Assembly (NCBI GenBank): GCA_028554795.2
Contig: CM068830.1
Coordinates: 108,327,214 to 108,391,213, forward strand
Origin: Sinohyriopsis cumingii
Taxonomy: Eukaryota; Mollusca; Bivalvia; Unionida; Unionidae
DNA length: 64,000 nucleotides
Direction of reading: 5' to 3'
Shown here piece by piece: positions 31,841-43,735 of the stretch. The notes under the pieces were generated by a model that was not told the DNA's origin, made no database searches, and saw only the letters and a program-made list of their open reading frames with translations. Position numbers and translations under genes: made by a program. Numbering within the stretch: position 1 is the stretch's first letter; each line of letters begins with the position of its first letter.

Positions 31841-31984
31841 ATGCAATTGAAAATGTACTCAATTGAAACATCAATTGGAACAAAAATATGCAAAGTGACA
31901 CTTGTACAGTTGTATGATCCATAAACGTATGAACCACACAGTTTCACCGAGTCCTTGGCCCACGCTTTTTTCGGTCGCTCACAC

Positions 31985-32280
31985 CAATCACGGATCCACC
32001 ACATGTATAGACATACGTATACGCATACGTACAGACAGCATATAGCACCCTTGTATTAGCTACGTCTACATTCGTGGCCCCACCACATGTACAGACATAC
32101 ATATGCACATACGTATAGATAGCACGCAGCACTAAACAGCTACAGTCAGCCCTACACAGCTACAGTCAGTACTAAACATCTTGAGTCAGCTTTAAATAGC
32201 ACTGAACATCTTCAGTCAGCTCTAAACAGCCATGAACAGCTTCAGTCAGCTCTAAACAGCCCTTAACATCTACAATAAAA
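31985..32280. repeat. Direct repeats: a duplicated CCACCACATGTA block and a 36-bp array
   Basis: CCACCACATGTAYAGACATAC is repeated at about 31998 and 32079 within longer similar blocks. It is followed at about 32140-32275 by about four units with CAGTCAGYWCTAAACAGC and ACATCT. Confidence 0.8.
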
Positions 32281-32779
32281 CCAAACGGGTCATAATAATG
32301 GGTTCTGAAAAAACGTAGGATATGTTCTAATAAATTAAACTCAAATAGCAACTTGTAATTCAAAGTTCACATCATTTCAAATCTACGTAGTAGCAAATGC
32401 ATCATTACACGATATGACATTAAAGCCTGAATAAGCTTCACCTATCAAATAAAATATAAATTTAACACTTACCCCTATGGCTAGAGAACACAATGGAGAA
32501 TGTTCTCTCCCTGACAAGATCCAAAACGACTAGTGCCGGTTAGAAACGAAATCTGCCTTAAATCCATAGGGGAGTGAGTAATAATCAGGGTATAATACCC
32601 GTGCATATCGTGGTTTCAATGTCTCTCGTCGCAAGTAAGTTTCGATGATATACATCCTAGTACAATCGCTTACGTGGAAAATCAATTTTTCACCCTAGAT
32701 TACGTTGTAAGCATGTGTAACGAAAAATGGTCAAATCTTTATAAGGCAAAACCAAGTTATTTCTTGCCTTATTCTGTGA

Positions 32780-33165
32780 CATAATACTGATGATCACACA
32801 GCATCGAGTTCTGAAATTACTTCACGGCCACATATTGGCGGGTCTGTTATTGCTTGAGTTGGTAAAGATGAATACCAGACTGGAGTTTTTATTGTGTTTA
32901 CGGAACTTAAATTTTATCCAAGTGGATCAATTCCGTATGCAAAACCATTAATATTATCGCGGTTGTGAATACCAGTTTAACGTTCGTTTGGTTGTTCTGG
33001 TAATTGATTACGCATAAAGACACCTAAAACAAACTATATTTAAGTTCTATCAGCATCAGCTAAAATCAAATTTTGACATCGGGCGAATTAATGAAGTGCT
33101 TCAGGAAGTCTCATACCTCGGCCGTATCGATGAGGAATTCCGGGAACTCATAGACCTATACCCCC
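32780..33165 (-). pseudogene. Unknown Polinton virion-type relic
   Basis: Minus-strand blocks LGVFMRNQLPEQPNER, DNINGFAYGIDPLG and TPVWYSSLPTQAITDPP, with an upstream RYGRGMRLPEALH. The conserved-looking order suggests a real protein of about 120 residues downstream of the capsid gene. Family not known to me. Fossil. Confidence 0.4.
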
Positions 33166-33169
33166 GTTT

Positions 33170-33420
33170 TTTTAATTCTGTTCCCTTGCTTTATCTATTG
33201 CTAAGTTAGCAAGTGTACCAGCCGCGGCTCCAGCAACACCAAGTGCAACTGCTTTTGCAACAGCTGGTTGAGTAGCGGCTATTAAACCTGGTATAGCTGC
33301 AAGTCATTGAACTATTCCACAGGTTTTAATCGAGTCTTTATATGAGCTAGCTGAAAGCGCAAGTCTAATACCGGAATTTGAAGTGTCCGAGTTGGCGTTC
33401 ACTTAGTGATAATTGTTTTT
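33170..33420 (-). pseudogene. Small hydrophobic, Ala-rich virion-type relic
   Basis: The minus strand reads ANSDTSNSGIRLALSASS, then an Ala/Gly/Val-rich hydrophobic stretch (AATQPAVAKAVALGVAGAAA, then GTLANLAIDKAREQN). This is typical of small membrane-active capsid-associated proteins. It lies just downstream of the major capsid relic on the same strand. Assignment is by composition and position. Confidence 0.45.
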
Positions 33421-33559
33421 TGTCCGCATTTGAATTGTTTTATTTAAGTGAAATTTGTAATCCACAATTTTTATTTGCTGATGCTTTAATAATTTTTTAT
33501 CTGACCAGGAGTCAGTCTGACACTAACATGATGATATTAAATTTTTATAAGTAATATGT

Positions 33560-35040
33560 TAATTACAATTGTAAAGCAATTTAAGTTTTCTATCGGTGAG
33601 TGAATAACTGGCATTTTCCCACCCGTACCTTCAGGTAACATTGCTTTATCGCTGAGTATAACTGCAATTGCTCTATAAATAACAGCAGCACCTGGGTTTA
33701 CGCGAGCTTCAAGTGCATTTCAACAACAGATTGTTTGAATAACTTAATATGCCCCAGTTCTAAGTAATAGATCGGATACAGTGTTGTGAATTCTAACTGC
33801 GATATTTGTAAACCGGTATCTATATCACGTCCCTTAAACGCCGTTAAACGATGATATGCACGTGCTACATGGTTATTTGCAAAATTTAACAATATATGTT
33901 CAGCTGATTCTTGATGTCCGTTTATCCGTAAAGAAACTTAACTAACTGCAAGGTTAATTAATTGTTTAGCCGATCAGCATTTTATTGCAATAAATATATG
34001 TCTTGTTGCAGAAACTCCATGTTGTGGTGCTATATGCCACGTATATAAACGAGTAACATTACTCTGAACGCTATATGTGGTCATCGTCAACCATGATAAC
34101 AATGATCTACCGCCTGAATTCATGAAAGTAATAAATCTTTCTTCTTCAGTATCTGATGGAAGTTATTACTATCATCCACAGTGAAAGTGTTGTTATTATT
34201 ACCTTACCAGCATCACCTGGAGAATGCAATATTGCATCATCATCAGTATGTTTTCTTACAAGTGTAACTGTATGTTTAGCTCCAAAATATAAATTTTCTA
34301 ACTTTTCTACAAAATCCAAAGACATGAGACAGTGGAATTGTGCATAACAATCTCTTACGATCACCTTTCAACATTGAACGACGCACACTGAATCCTATGC
34401 TGAAATCTGGTTGAGTGTCAATAAAGAAATTTTACATTTATATCTGCAACTGCCGAATCTGCTTTCCTTGGTTTACCTGTATCACCCTGTCTTTATTCAG
34501 CATTGTCAGTGGTATATTATACAAACATCACTTTTACCTGTATCACCCTGTCTATATTCAGCATTGTCAGTGGTATATTATGCAAACATAATTTTTACCT
34601 GTATCATCCTGTCTATAATCAGCATTGTCAGTGCTATATTTTACAAACATCATTTTTGGTCAAGTTGATTTTGTATCATCATCTTAATATCTTGCTAAAT
34701 TTAATATCGTTGTGGCAACATCAACGTCATTTTGAATTTTTTCAATCTTTCTACCATCAATCATGTACGTACCGCTATCAAACAACACCACAACACCATT
34801 ATGAACAACACCAACGCTATCAAAGCTATATATTCAGTATTATCTGCTTTTATAATTTATTCTTCGTCTTCAATAAACGCTTCAGCAGGTAAAACATAAC
34901 TGCTTGTATCCTGGACTTGTAATTCGAATTGACCACGCTGATCTGGTACACGTCGTGATAAGAATATTATAGATTCATCTTTAAGAAATGATGCATCCAT
35001 ATAAAATACTGGATCGGATTACGCTTAAACATTTTAATTA
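33560..35040 (-). pseudogene. Polinton major capsid protein (double jelly-roll) relic
   Basis: From N- to C-terminal on the minus strand: DPVFYMDASFLKDESIIFLS, RRVPDQRGQFELQVQDTSSY and VLPAEAFIEDEE (about 34850-35020), then CLMSLDFVEKLENLYFGAKH, TVTLVRKHTDDDAIL and GKVIITTLSLWM (34146-34364), and KGRDIDTGLQISQLEFTTLY with PIYYLELGHIKLF (33698-33892). The KHTLTLVR...DAIL...GKVxL..W block and the late TLYPxxY(F/L)xL block are hallmarks of Polinton capsid proteins as I know them. A 61-bp x 3 tandem repeat lies inside it. Fossil, broken. Confidence 0.7.
34473..34655. repeat. 61-bp tandem repeat, 3 units, inside the capsid relic
   Basis: Units start with TTACCTGTATCACCCTGTCT at 34473, 34534 and 34595 and differ at few positions. 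Their higher similarity to one another than expected for old decayed DNA points to a later local duplication. Confidence 0.92.
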
Positions 35041-35049
35041 TAACTATTA

Positions 35050-35590
35050 TCGTCTAACACGAAAACCACGTTTTCTTGAAATTTCACTTCCTGCTACCAG
35101 TCTTGAGGTTATATATTTTTCTGTTTCATTTGCAAGAACAACATTTTAGGAGTCAACTCTATCAGCATAATTTCATTAGTCAACTTTGCTAATTTTTCAT
35201 TAACAGACAGCTCTGCTAGCTTTTTATTTGCAGCTCGAATTATTATTTTACTGATATATGCAGGCATAATTTCAGTGCTGGTTAATTTTACTGGATATTG
35301 TTTTCTTCGTATTAATCTTGCTTATTTCACTGATGATAATACTTTACCAGCAAAATTACCAACAGAACTTAATGCTTTGGTGCCAATAGCTTCAATAGCG
35401 TTCATGCCTATTTCATGACTAATTGTTTCGCAATCGGTACTGCTTTTGGAGCCATCCTTCTAAATAAACCCATAAGAACATCTCCAAGTCCATCACCATC
35501 AATCGCTTTGTTTATTGGTAATCGGGAATTTACTTCCCTAACTGTTACAGGTCCACGTTGAGCATTGTGTATGATCATTTTTTAATTATA
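35050..35590 (-). pseudogene. Small virion protein relic (pVI/pX-like) upstream of the capsid gene
   Basis: Begins MIIHNAQRGPVTVREVNSRL and continues GDGLGDVLMGLFRRMAPKAV with PIAKQ, an amphipathic basic Gly/Arg/Phe-rich segment like adenovirus pVI/pX-type proteins. Later minus-strand pieces (KLTSTEIMPAYISKIIIRAA, NKKLAELSVNEKLAKL) appear to continue it towards the capsid. Position just upstream of the major capsid agrees. Fossil. Confidence 0.5.
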
Positions 35591-35600
35591 TGTTGATCAA

Positions 35601-36011
35601 TCAATTGTGTAAAAAATCATCAACAATTTCATTAATAAGAGAGTGATAAACATTGTTATCCTGAAAGCCGCATGCAAATAATCTTCGGCAAAAAACCGAT
35701 CTTTCTAGAGTTCCATTTCCTGCGCGTTTTCCTCCGTTCAGAATTTCTAATAGCTTAACATCAGCAAGAACACTGTCAGGACAAGTTCCTAAACTACTTC
35801 TAGTTTTTTGTTCAGAGCTTTGCGTCTCTTTAAGCAATTCAGCAAATATTTCTTCTTTTAATTTTTGTTTTCTTTTTGGTAATTTTTGTTTTCTTTGTTT
35901 TACCTTTTCCACAGATATTCGAATCTTATCTATATCATCATAATATTTACTGCCATATTTAAACATAAATACCTCTTTATCCCAATTCGTTTTTCGGCGT
36001 ACATTCAGCAT
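35601..36011 (-). pseudogene. Unknown Polinton open frame, 136 codons
   Basis: Open frame MLNVRRKTNWDKEVFMFKYG, a Lys/Arg/Gln-rich coiled segment (KVKQRKQKLPKRKQKLKEEI), then ADVKLLEILNGGKRAGNGTL and an end, NNVYHSLINEIVDDFLHN. It is the best-preserved short frame of the element. Function unknown; it lies directly upstream of the virion genes on the same strand. Confidence 0.45.
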
Positions 36012-36049
36012 ACTTAGCTTTTAAATATTTAATTTTTTTTCATCGTATT

Positions 36050-37620
36050 TTGCAGCAACAGCTAATAACGCAAAATAATCTGCATTCCGGATAGTTTTTA
36101 CACCATCAGGTTCAAATCTATTTATAACAAAAGCTTTAAAATCATCTACAGGTCTAGTGGACTGTGGAAGAGGAAGAGTAAACTGAATAGCAGGAGATTA
36201 TGATTGAGCTTCAGTTACAATATGTGGTTGAACTTCAGGTTCTTCTTGTTGCATTACATCTTCCATAAATGTTAGAAATCCGCATCATCAATGCAATTAT
36301 CTTTTGTCCAAGTTTTATCATCTTTTTCTTTCTTAAAAAGTTTCCATTTTATCATAATTTCTAGAATTATCTATTTAGATTTAACATATTGTTTATACAT
36401 CTGAAATTATTTATCTACTTTATCTATGTATGCAAAATAATTAATATCTTCTTTCTCTCTGACTTTATTACCTCCATGACTTATTCGATATATACCCACT
36501 TGTACCAAGTATCTTTTGAGACTGAGTTTCGAGCATATTCGGGTTTTAAATATATATCTCCTTTACTACAACTCTCACTGGCAAAGGCAACCAAGTCGTC
36601 TGCCTTTTGATACCCCGCTATTTCATCAAACTTTCTTGAGGTAAATCTGTTAAACAATTTAATGTTTTCTTTCATTTTGTTTTTCTTTTCTTTGTTGTAC
36701 CTGGTTCTTCACTTTCATGTTCTGGTATAGGTTGAGCGGCAGCTATTTCAGCTGGAAGATCTCTCTTAAAATCTTTTTTGTCTGTTTGGTTCTTCTTGCT
36801 ATCTTTTCAGTTTGCGCCGCAGTTTGTTTTAATGCCGGAAAAAGACCATCAGTAGCTCCTGCAACTATTACAGTAACCTTTGTAACAGGTTAAAAAAAAT
36901 TGTTCTTTATCTTCTGCGTATTCAGCTTGTGTTTCTTTTCGTTCTTGCAGTTTTTATTGGAGAGCATCGCGAACAGGAAGATATCTTATGATTGCTTCTA
37001 ATCTTTCTCGAGCTAATTTTGTAGTATAAGATTGCATTATTGATATAATAATGATTTAATTACTCTCATATTATGTTTTACAGAGCAATATTTTTCTTGC
37101 ATATTTAAGATTCAGAGGTTACATAAAAACTCGTCACATATCATTTGTAACCCTTGATACAAGTACGGGACACCTGGGTGAATTTTGGTGCATGTGTCTC
37201 ACCTTCTTTGAATGTTGTATCGTCCACTGCAACTAACCCGATGTATGCTACTTCGCTTGTGTCAGCAGGGATTTCTTCTTGATATTTGGCGAGCAGCCTC
37301 CATTCTTGTATCGATACAGCCTCCTCTTTGAGCCCAACCAGCTAAAGTAATTGAATACCCCTATCCGTAGTGGGGATTGGGCAAATAATTCATTTGGTCC
37401 GTTTTATGAGTTCGTTGAATTTAGTCACGCCCTTCACTTTTTTAACAGGTTATCCTACTTGACTCCTTGAAACATAAGACTTTTTGGTGCGTTCGTCGAA
37501 GAATCTCTTCATTTTGAATACGCATCTTGCAGAATAGAATGGAAGTGGTTTACGTTGATTGCCTGTTTGCATGCTCAGGGGGTATTTACATCTTTTACAG
37601 AAAAAAGTCAGTTATTAGAA
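36050..37620 (-). pseudogene. Right-end Polinton coding relics, unassigned
   Basis: Minus-strand pieces: NRFTSRKFDEIAGYQKADDL with AFASESCSKGDIYLKPEYAR (36481-36675), Lys/Glu-rich stretches (36700-37040), and at about 37130-37570 RKPLPFYSARCVFKMKRFFD and ADTSEVAYIGLVAVDDTTF. None matches a family I can name. An integrase zinc-binding or catalytic motif was not seen. Confidence 0.35.
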
Positions 37621-40331
37621 AGTCTTTTCTCCTTAATTTGAATTCGTTTTAGTGGACAGCACAACAGCAGGTTTTAGAAAATCTTTATTTATTAAATAAC
37701 CATACGTGAACTTCATATTGCACAGCATATCCCAATACTAAATAGACTAGAACCATTACGGTCCACTGTTTCCATTTTAATGTAGAGAGAATCAAAAGCA
37801 CAGTTCTGGTCACTGATAATCCAGACACAAAATACACAACCCAGCCTTTTGTAGTCAGATTTCCAAACTAAATTAGCAACAATGTGACCGACACTGTTAG
37901 GCTAGCAATCACATTTATTTCGGCTGCAGCACCGGTCTCCAGTCATGCAATCATACAATAATGTTGGCGGCACTATGGTCAAGAAGTTCAAAGTAGAGCG
38001 TGAGAGGGACAAATTAAACCGTTTTGGCGATGGCGACCTTTGGAACATTTAGAAGGTTCTCTAGGTGATGAGCAAAAGGTGTACTAACACAGTGTGTAAG
38101 AAGTCACAAAACACCAATACTACTGAAGTACGTGAAGTTGATAACAATATTGTCGACGATACCCAGTTTAATATGTTTATCGATGATGTGTTTGGAGACC
38201 GCTTATACATTCCTCCTGCCTAAAGATGCTGACTGATCACACGACATACTCTCAGTCTGGTATTTCTTACCATAGTTCTTTTCAGCTGAATTGTAAACAA
38301 TACAGCACGGTAATCAAGAGCAAATGTTAGAGACGAGACGCACTATTACTGTCATTTCCCTTGGTTGTAAAATGCTCCAGAGCAAGATCGACCCCATGTG
38401 GAACGTAAGTCTAAACACGCTGGAAAAAATCATGAAGGCTATACAATATATTTTTGAGGATGGTCGAAAATGTGCTGCCTTCGCGCGTGATAAATAACAT
38501 TTGTACATCACCCTTATCATTAGTCAGATATGTTCCTATATGTTCCTAAATAAACCTTAGATACTAGCAGTTGAAAGAGGCTAAATTCCTAATGATGTGG
38601 GAACCTCTCAAGGACTCGTGAGGTGTCGTTGTGACTTTGGCAACTTGGGCCAAATCAGGTTTGTCCTCTACCGCGACAAGAATGTGTCGGACGAACACAT
38701 GTTTATAGTCATGTCGATATTGAGAAGAAAGGTCAAAACATTACAAGCAGAACCGATTACTAATGCACTAGACCAATTGACGATGTACGTGTCAGTGCAG
38801 CAGACTACACAACCAGTACATGATGCGTCACGAGTCATCGAATATAAACAATCGGGTTGATATGGTGTTGATAAAGGTCTCGGCGACACAATACAGTATT
38901 GAAGGGCTTAGAAACATGTGGAGACTGCCTACACACACAATTTGTCAATAGTGAGAGCAAAAGTAGAAGCTGGAGGTGATGCATTCTTATATGTGCTGAA
39001 ATTGTACGGTTATGGAAGCTGACATTCCCAACGCCTCGTTCTTCTTCTGGAGTTGAACCAGCATCAGATAAATGCGAGTTCTCGGAATGAAGATGCACGT
39101 GAACCTAGCATACGTGCGAAAAGCACTGTCATGGTACCTACATAAACAGAAATCACCGCAGTATATATTATGCATGGACCCGACCACTTTCGTAAGGAAT
39201 GGTAGTGTATGATATGGAAAGGTAACGCAAACTTACTAAGTTTATAACACAAGTAGAAGATGTCTGCACTAACGTACGCAAAGCACCTCCAAATATTCCA
39301 TGACCGCTGAGTAGTATGAGTTGTGTATGTGAGGATTGCTAACGCGTAAAGAAGATGAAACATTGAACTACGTAGCAAAGGGCCATTCAAAATAGAGCGC
39401 TGACACTAATTAAACATGTCTGCCTAAAGTTGCAAAAGATGTCTCCCCTGAAGTACCAAGGCCACATAAAATGAATTGCTGCGCAGTTGTCAACAAATTC
39501 AGATTCACGTGTCCAAAGTACCTGTAATCTACAACCCCTATCTAAACCCTCAAAATTCTAGATGTGGCAGACGCAGAACGCTCCCTCCACTTCAAAGCTA
39601 TAGGCGATTCCCAATCTGCTCTTGCAAACTTGTGAAAAACATAAAGAATGGGAGACATTTGCTTCAATCTATGCTCGAGTGTACTGCCAAGCATGCATTA
39701 ACTCGTAAATGGCGGCTGTTGAGTGACCAAAGACATACAACTCGCCCTTGACTTCTGTCTAGGCATGAACAAAATTAAATATTCGTCTAAGAGAAGCCAA
39801 CGGAACACTTTTGCATCCTTGGTCGGCTGTGTGTTCGAGTTAGTGGTTGTTTTCCTAATGAATTATGATCGGTTAATAAATTTCGAAAGGAGTTGATTTT
39901 GGGGTGTTTTTAACCACGTTTGTTAATAGACACTATTGACATCTTTTGGACATGACACTTAATTCACAACTATTTGAATCCTTCATTGGGAGCGGTGGTT
40001 GAATAATACAATTATAATGATTTTTTAATGTTAAAACATATATTTAATAAGCAGTAACGTCAGAAAATAGGATACATTTTAATTAAATTAGTCAGGAATT
40101 TGTTTTGTAAAATGTGTTCTGGTGATAGGCCTAAAATTTCACAGATGGAAGTTTTATAATCTAAGTAGCTATCGTACTTTACCCCCAAGAATACAAAGAA
40201 CAGGTGGAATAAAAAACATTGTGACTTTCTGTAAAATAATGCCCAGGAAACAAACATAATTTAAGACAATAACAAGCAATTACCATCTTATCCGCATTTT
40301 GTTTACCTTTCGGTATATGACTTTATTTCAG
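37620..40331. other. Intron DNA with plus-strand coding-like relics, 38290-39760
   Basis: Several plus-strand segments look protein-like: ITVISLGCKMLQSKIDPMWN, MKAIQYIFEDGRKCAAFARD, and 38597-38860 (LGQIRFVLYRDKNVSDEHMF). A basic Cys-containing frame lies at 39476-39751. They are broken and cannot be assigned; they may belong to yet another element. The last bases before 40332 form the acceptor CTTTATTTCAG. Confidence 0.35.
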
Positions 40332-40560
40332 ATGGATGGACAGATCGTTCCGTTTATTGGATTTACTAACATCACAATTATTGATTACACACAATGCCCC
40401 AAACAAGAAGGTATTCATACCAGCATTCTACGTCTGCCACGGGGAACCAGCTTCTCAGGAAACATCCCTTTCACAACAAGGTTCATTTGTGGAGTAACTC
40501 ATCCATCTCTTGGTTCAGAAATTAAATATTCAGACGCTTCCAATAATGTTAAGTTTGCAG
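40332..40560 (+). CDS. IgSF gene, exon B: C-terminal half of Ig domain 1
   Basis: Follows acceptor TTTATTTCAG in phase 0 and ends GCAG|GTACAG in phase 1. It encodes MDGQIVPFIGFTNITIIDYT ... RFICGVTHPSLGSEIKYSDA and SNNVKFA. The F-strand cysteine (RFICGV) pairs with the B-strand cysteine of exon A. One sequon, NIT. Its acceptor phase equals the donor phase of exon A, and no other candidate exon was seen between them. The 53-bp minisatellite starts 190 bp after this exon. Confidence 0.8.
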
Positions 40561-40750
40561 GTACAGAAACGACGCTTGATATTTACGTACATATGAATTC
40601 CTAGCCAAAGTTCCTTAGATACATTTTTCGAGTTATTTTAGGTAACGATAAACTAGGCAAAGAAATTTTAGATAAAATTTTAAGTCATGAATTGGCTTGA
40701 ATTAACACTGATTTGCAAGAGCTTTTACCTCAAAGAGTATTTAAAAATAT

Positions 40751-41917
40751 ACATACTGTTGCATGTTCATCGCAAAGCGGTATAGCCATTATTTTATGAG
40801 TAGACATATTGTTGCTTGTCCATTCCCAAGCCGTATAACCATTAGTTTATGAGTAGACATAGTGTTTCATGTTCGTCACAAAGAGATTTAACCATTAGTT
40901 TATGAGTAGACATAATGTTGCATGTCCATACCAAAGCGGTGTAACCATTAGTGCATGAGTCGACATAATGTTCCATGTTCATCCCAAAGCGTTAATACCA
41001 TTAGTTTATGAGGAGACATACTCTTGCATGTCCATCCAAAAGCGATAATACCATTAGTGTATGAGTAGACATGATGTTGCATGTCCATCCAAAAGCGGTG
41101 TAACCATTAGTGTATCAGTAGACATAATGTTGCATGTTCATCCCAAAGCGGTGTAACCATTAGTTTGTGAGCGGACATACTCTTCCATGTACATCCTAAA
41201 TCGGTAATACCATTAGTTTATGAGTTGACATAATGTTGCAAGTCCATCCCAAAGTGGTGTAACCATTAGTGTATGAGTAGACACAATGTTGCATGTTCAT
41301 CCCAAAGCGGTAATACCATAAGTTTTTTAATAGACATAATGTTGTATCTCCATCCCAAAGCAGTATAACCATTAATGTATGAGTAGACATAATGTTGCAT
41401 GTTAATCCCAAAGCGATGCTGCATTAGTTTATGAGTAGACATATTGTTGCTTGTCCATTCCAAAGCGGTATAACAATTAATTTATGATTAGACATGGTAT
41501 GGCATGTTCATCCCAAAGCGGTGTAACCATTAGTGTACGCGTAGAAATTATGTTGCATGTTTTAATGCCATTAGTTTATGAGTAGACATAATGTTGTATG
41601 TCCATCCCAAAGCGGTGTAACCATTAGTTTATGAATAGACATAATGTTGCATGTTCATCCCAAAGCGGTATAATCATTAGTGTATGCGTAGAAATTATGT
41701 TGCATGTTCATCCAAGAGCGGTAATGCCATTAGTTTATGAGTAGACATAAATGTTGCATGTTCATTCCAAAGCGGTATAACCATTAGTTTATGAGTAGAC
41801 ATATTCTTGCATGTCCATCCCAAAGTGGTAATACCATGTTTGTATGAGTAGACATAATGTTGTATGTCCATCCCAAAGCGGTGTAACCATTAGTTTATGA
41901 GTAGACATACTCTTGCA
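40751..41917. repeat. 53-bp minisatellite, about 22 units, in the intron after exon B
   Basis: Unit AGTTTATGAGTAGACATAAT, GTTGCATGTCCATCCCAAAG, CGGTGTAACCATT. Positions vary between a few alternative bases (ATACTCTTGC or ATAATGTTGC; GTGTAACC or TAATACC), which suggests subfamilies arranged in higher-order blocks. It fills more than half of the 1994-bp intron. Confidence 0.95.
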
Positions 41918-42554
41918 ATATACCAAAATGTTGCTATATTGAATCGCCTAATCCAAGATACAAGTTGCCATTTAATATCGTTAGGTTCTATGTTTATGTT
42001 CACTAGTCGTGTGCAATTTATATTTCGAACTACACGAAACTGCTTGGCAGTAGTTGCCATTTATTTATGCTTTGTTATTTTAGTATAGTATTTCATATGT
42101 CAGACAATATAGAACTTAAACGAGCGGTTTCATTGATATGCACTTGTGAGGTTCAATATGGTTTCTTACCATATCCCTGTCTCTCTACTTTTCTCTCATA
42201 CAAAGATGCACCCATAAACAACTAAATACACATAAAGGTGGAACAAGAGATGTGCATATTTCAAACAAAACTGAATGTCTAATGCCGCTTTATTATCTGG
42301 CATTCTATATGTTTAAGGAGCGTAGAGATTTGTATGTCTTGTTTTTATCAATTGCATACTATCGATTGTATGCATATCATTCCTTTACTCAGAATATTAC
42401 ATTAATATACCAATCATTAGACGTAAGGCTTCTGTTGAGACCTTGTTTAAAAAAATGAGAACTTGAGACCGTGCTGAATTGTTTTGTATTATATCTTTTT
42501 AGCCAGATTAAGACGATTCACTTTGCAAATTCTATTTTTTTTTCTTTCTTACAG

Positions 42555-42881
42555 TTAAGGTACGTATGGTCAGTCTGATGGATTCATCAAGTGGAACAAA
42601 GGTATTTTACGAAGGATTTCCCCAAACATTAAAATGTATAAGTAGTCCATCACGACCAGTGCCAATCATAAAGTGGTTTCTTCAGGCCAACGATCAGTTG
42701 AAAGAGCTGACTGACAACATCACAGAGACAAATTTAACTGATGCCAATGGACTGCATGTGTGTATAAGTGGAATTACCCTGGTTATGACAAGAAACCAGA
42801 CAGATCAGAGCATATTATGTGCAGGGAACATTGATAATCAGCCTCCAGTATGGTCGAACACAGTTCAAATAGATGTCTTAT
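42555..42881 (+). CDS. IgSF gene, exon C: Ig domain 2
   Basis: One exon encodes one whole Ig domain. Acceptor TTTCTTTCTTACAG, phase 1; donor TTAT|GTAAGT, phase 1. The domain shows the B-strand cysteine (FPQTLKCISSPSRPVP), the C-strand Trp (IIKWFLQ) and the F-strand cysteine (DQSILCAGNIDNQPPVWSNT), ending VQIDVL, which reads through the junction into YAPEI of exon D. Three sequons (NIT, NLT, NQT) suggest an extracellular, glycosylated domain. The YAP linker is usual between Ig domains of Kirrel/nephrin- and CD22-type receptors. Confidence 0.9.
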
Positions 42882-43735
42882 GTAAGTTATCACAAAATAT
42901 AATTAGCAAATAGCATTGCCTTTGTCTTTCATAATGTGCATCATTTGATAGGTGAAATTATTCCTTGTGCATAGATAGTTGTGTAACTCACCAATCAATA
43001 TTGTAACGATGACGTGATTATTTTATATGGGGGTCCTACATGCCTCTGTCAAGTTAGGAATTTGTGATAGTAGTGGGTTATTCGGCATTTTAGATTTAAT
43101 TTACCGATCTGCGTAATTGTCTTTAATACCACCCTATTCTAAGTTTTTGTGATTCATTAGTGTTGCGCGAGTGGATGTCATACATGTCAGAAATCAATCC
43201 AGTAATGTCCCTGCAACAAAACACCCCCACATGGCGCCTCGCGCTGGAAACAACACCTTCCAAGGGTTTACCTGATTGTTCCTGAAAGCAAATCAAATCC
43301 ACTTGCCTTAATCTCTTGAGCATGTGTTCCGTATCTGAGCGATATTCGTCAGAAATTTCCCATTTCAGCTAGCTTTGTCTGCAATTACGCGGAAGTAATT
43401 GTTTTGTCATCGAAATCTACCGTGTACAGATTGTTAATTATGTTAAGGCTGATCTGGGCCGTCACAATAATTTGCCTCAGGATTATATAGCCGACAACGT
43501 TTATGTAATCAGGATAGTGGTTAGCGCAGATATTCGCAATACGAATATCGTCAGCTGAATTTTGCCATTAAACCTCCGGTGGTATGCCAAATTGAGTCAT
43601 TGACGTTGGTCTTTCCTTGTAACAAAACTGTGCCGGTCTCTGTGCGTAATCGCACACGAAGACAATAATTAGGGAATGTAGAAATTCAAGATGGTAAATT
43701 GGGTTGTTATGTAACGATTCTGTGGTTTTATCATA
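42882..43735. other. Start of the 17.1-kb intron; nothing recognised
   Basis: A minus-strand stretch near 43123-43323 (ICFQEQSGKPLEGVVSSARR) looks mildly protein-like but has no family match. Confidence 0.4.

Larger units (their letters stand above)
22080..37620 (-). mobile_element. Polinton (Maverick) fossil
   Basis: A set of genes typical of Polintons/adintoviruses, mostly on the minus strand: virion genes and major capsid at the right, PolB with a helicase-like part in the middle, and the packaging ATPase at the left with a divergent zinc-ribbon/PLA2-like gene. All are broken, with dozens of breaks overall, so the insertion is old. It lies within the 23.8-kb intron of the Ig gene. Microsatellites and non-coding repeats divide it (27.85-27.98, 31.65-32.3 kb). 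Terminal inverted repeats, a 6-bp target duplication and a retroviral-type integrase were looked for and not seen; the ends given are those of the outermost recognised parts. Confidence 0.9.

Noticed and set aside
34411-34892. Plus-strand frames of 85 and 129 codons
   Set aside because: Caused by the 61-bp tandem repeat and antisense to the capsid relic.
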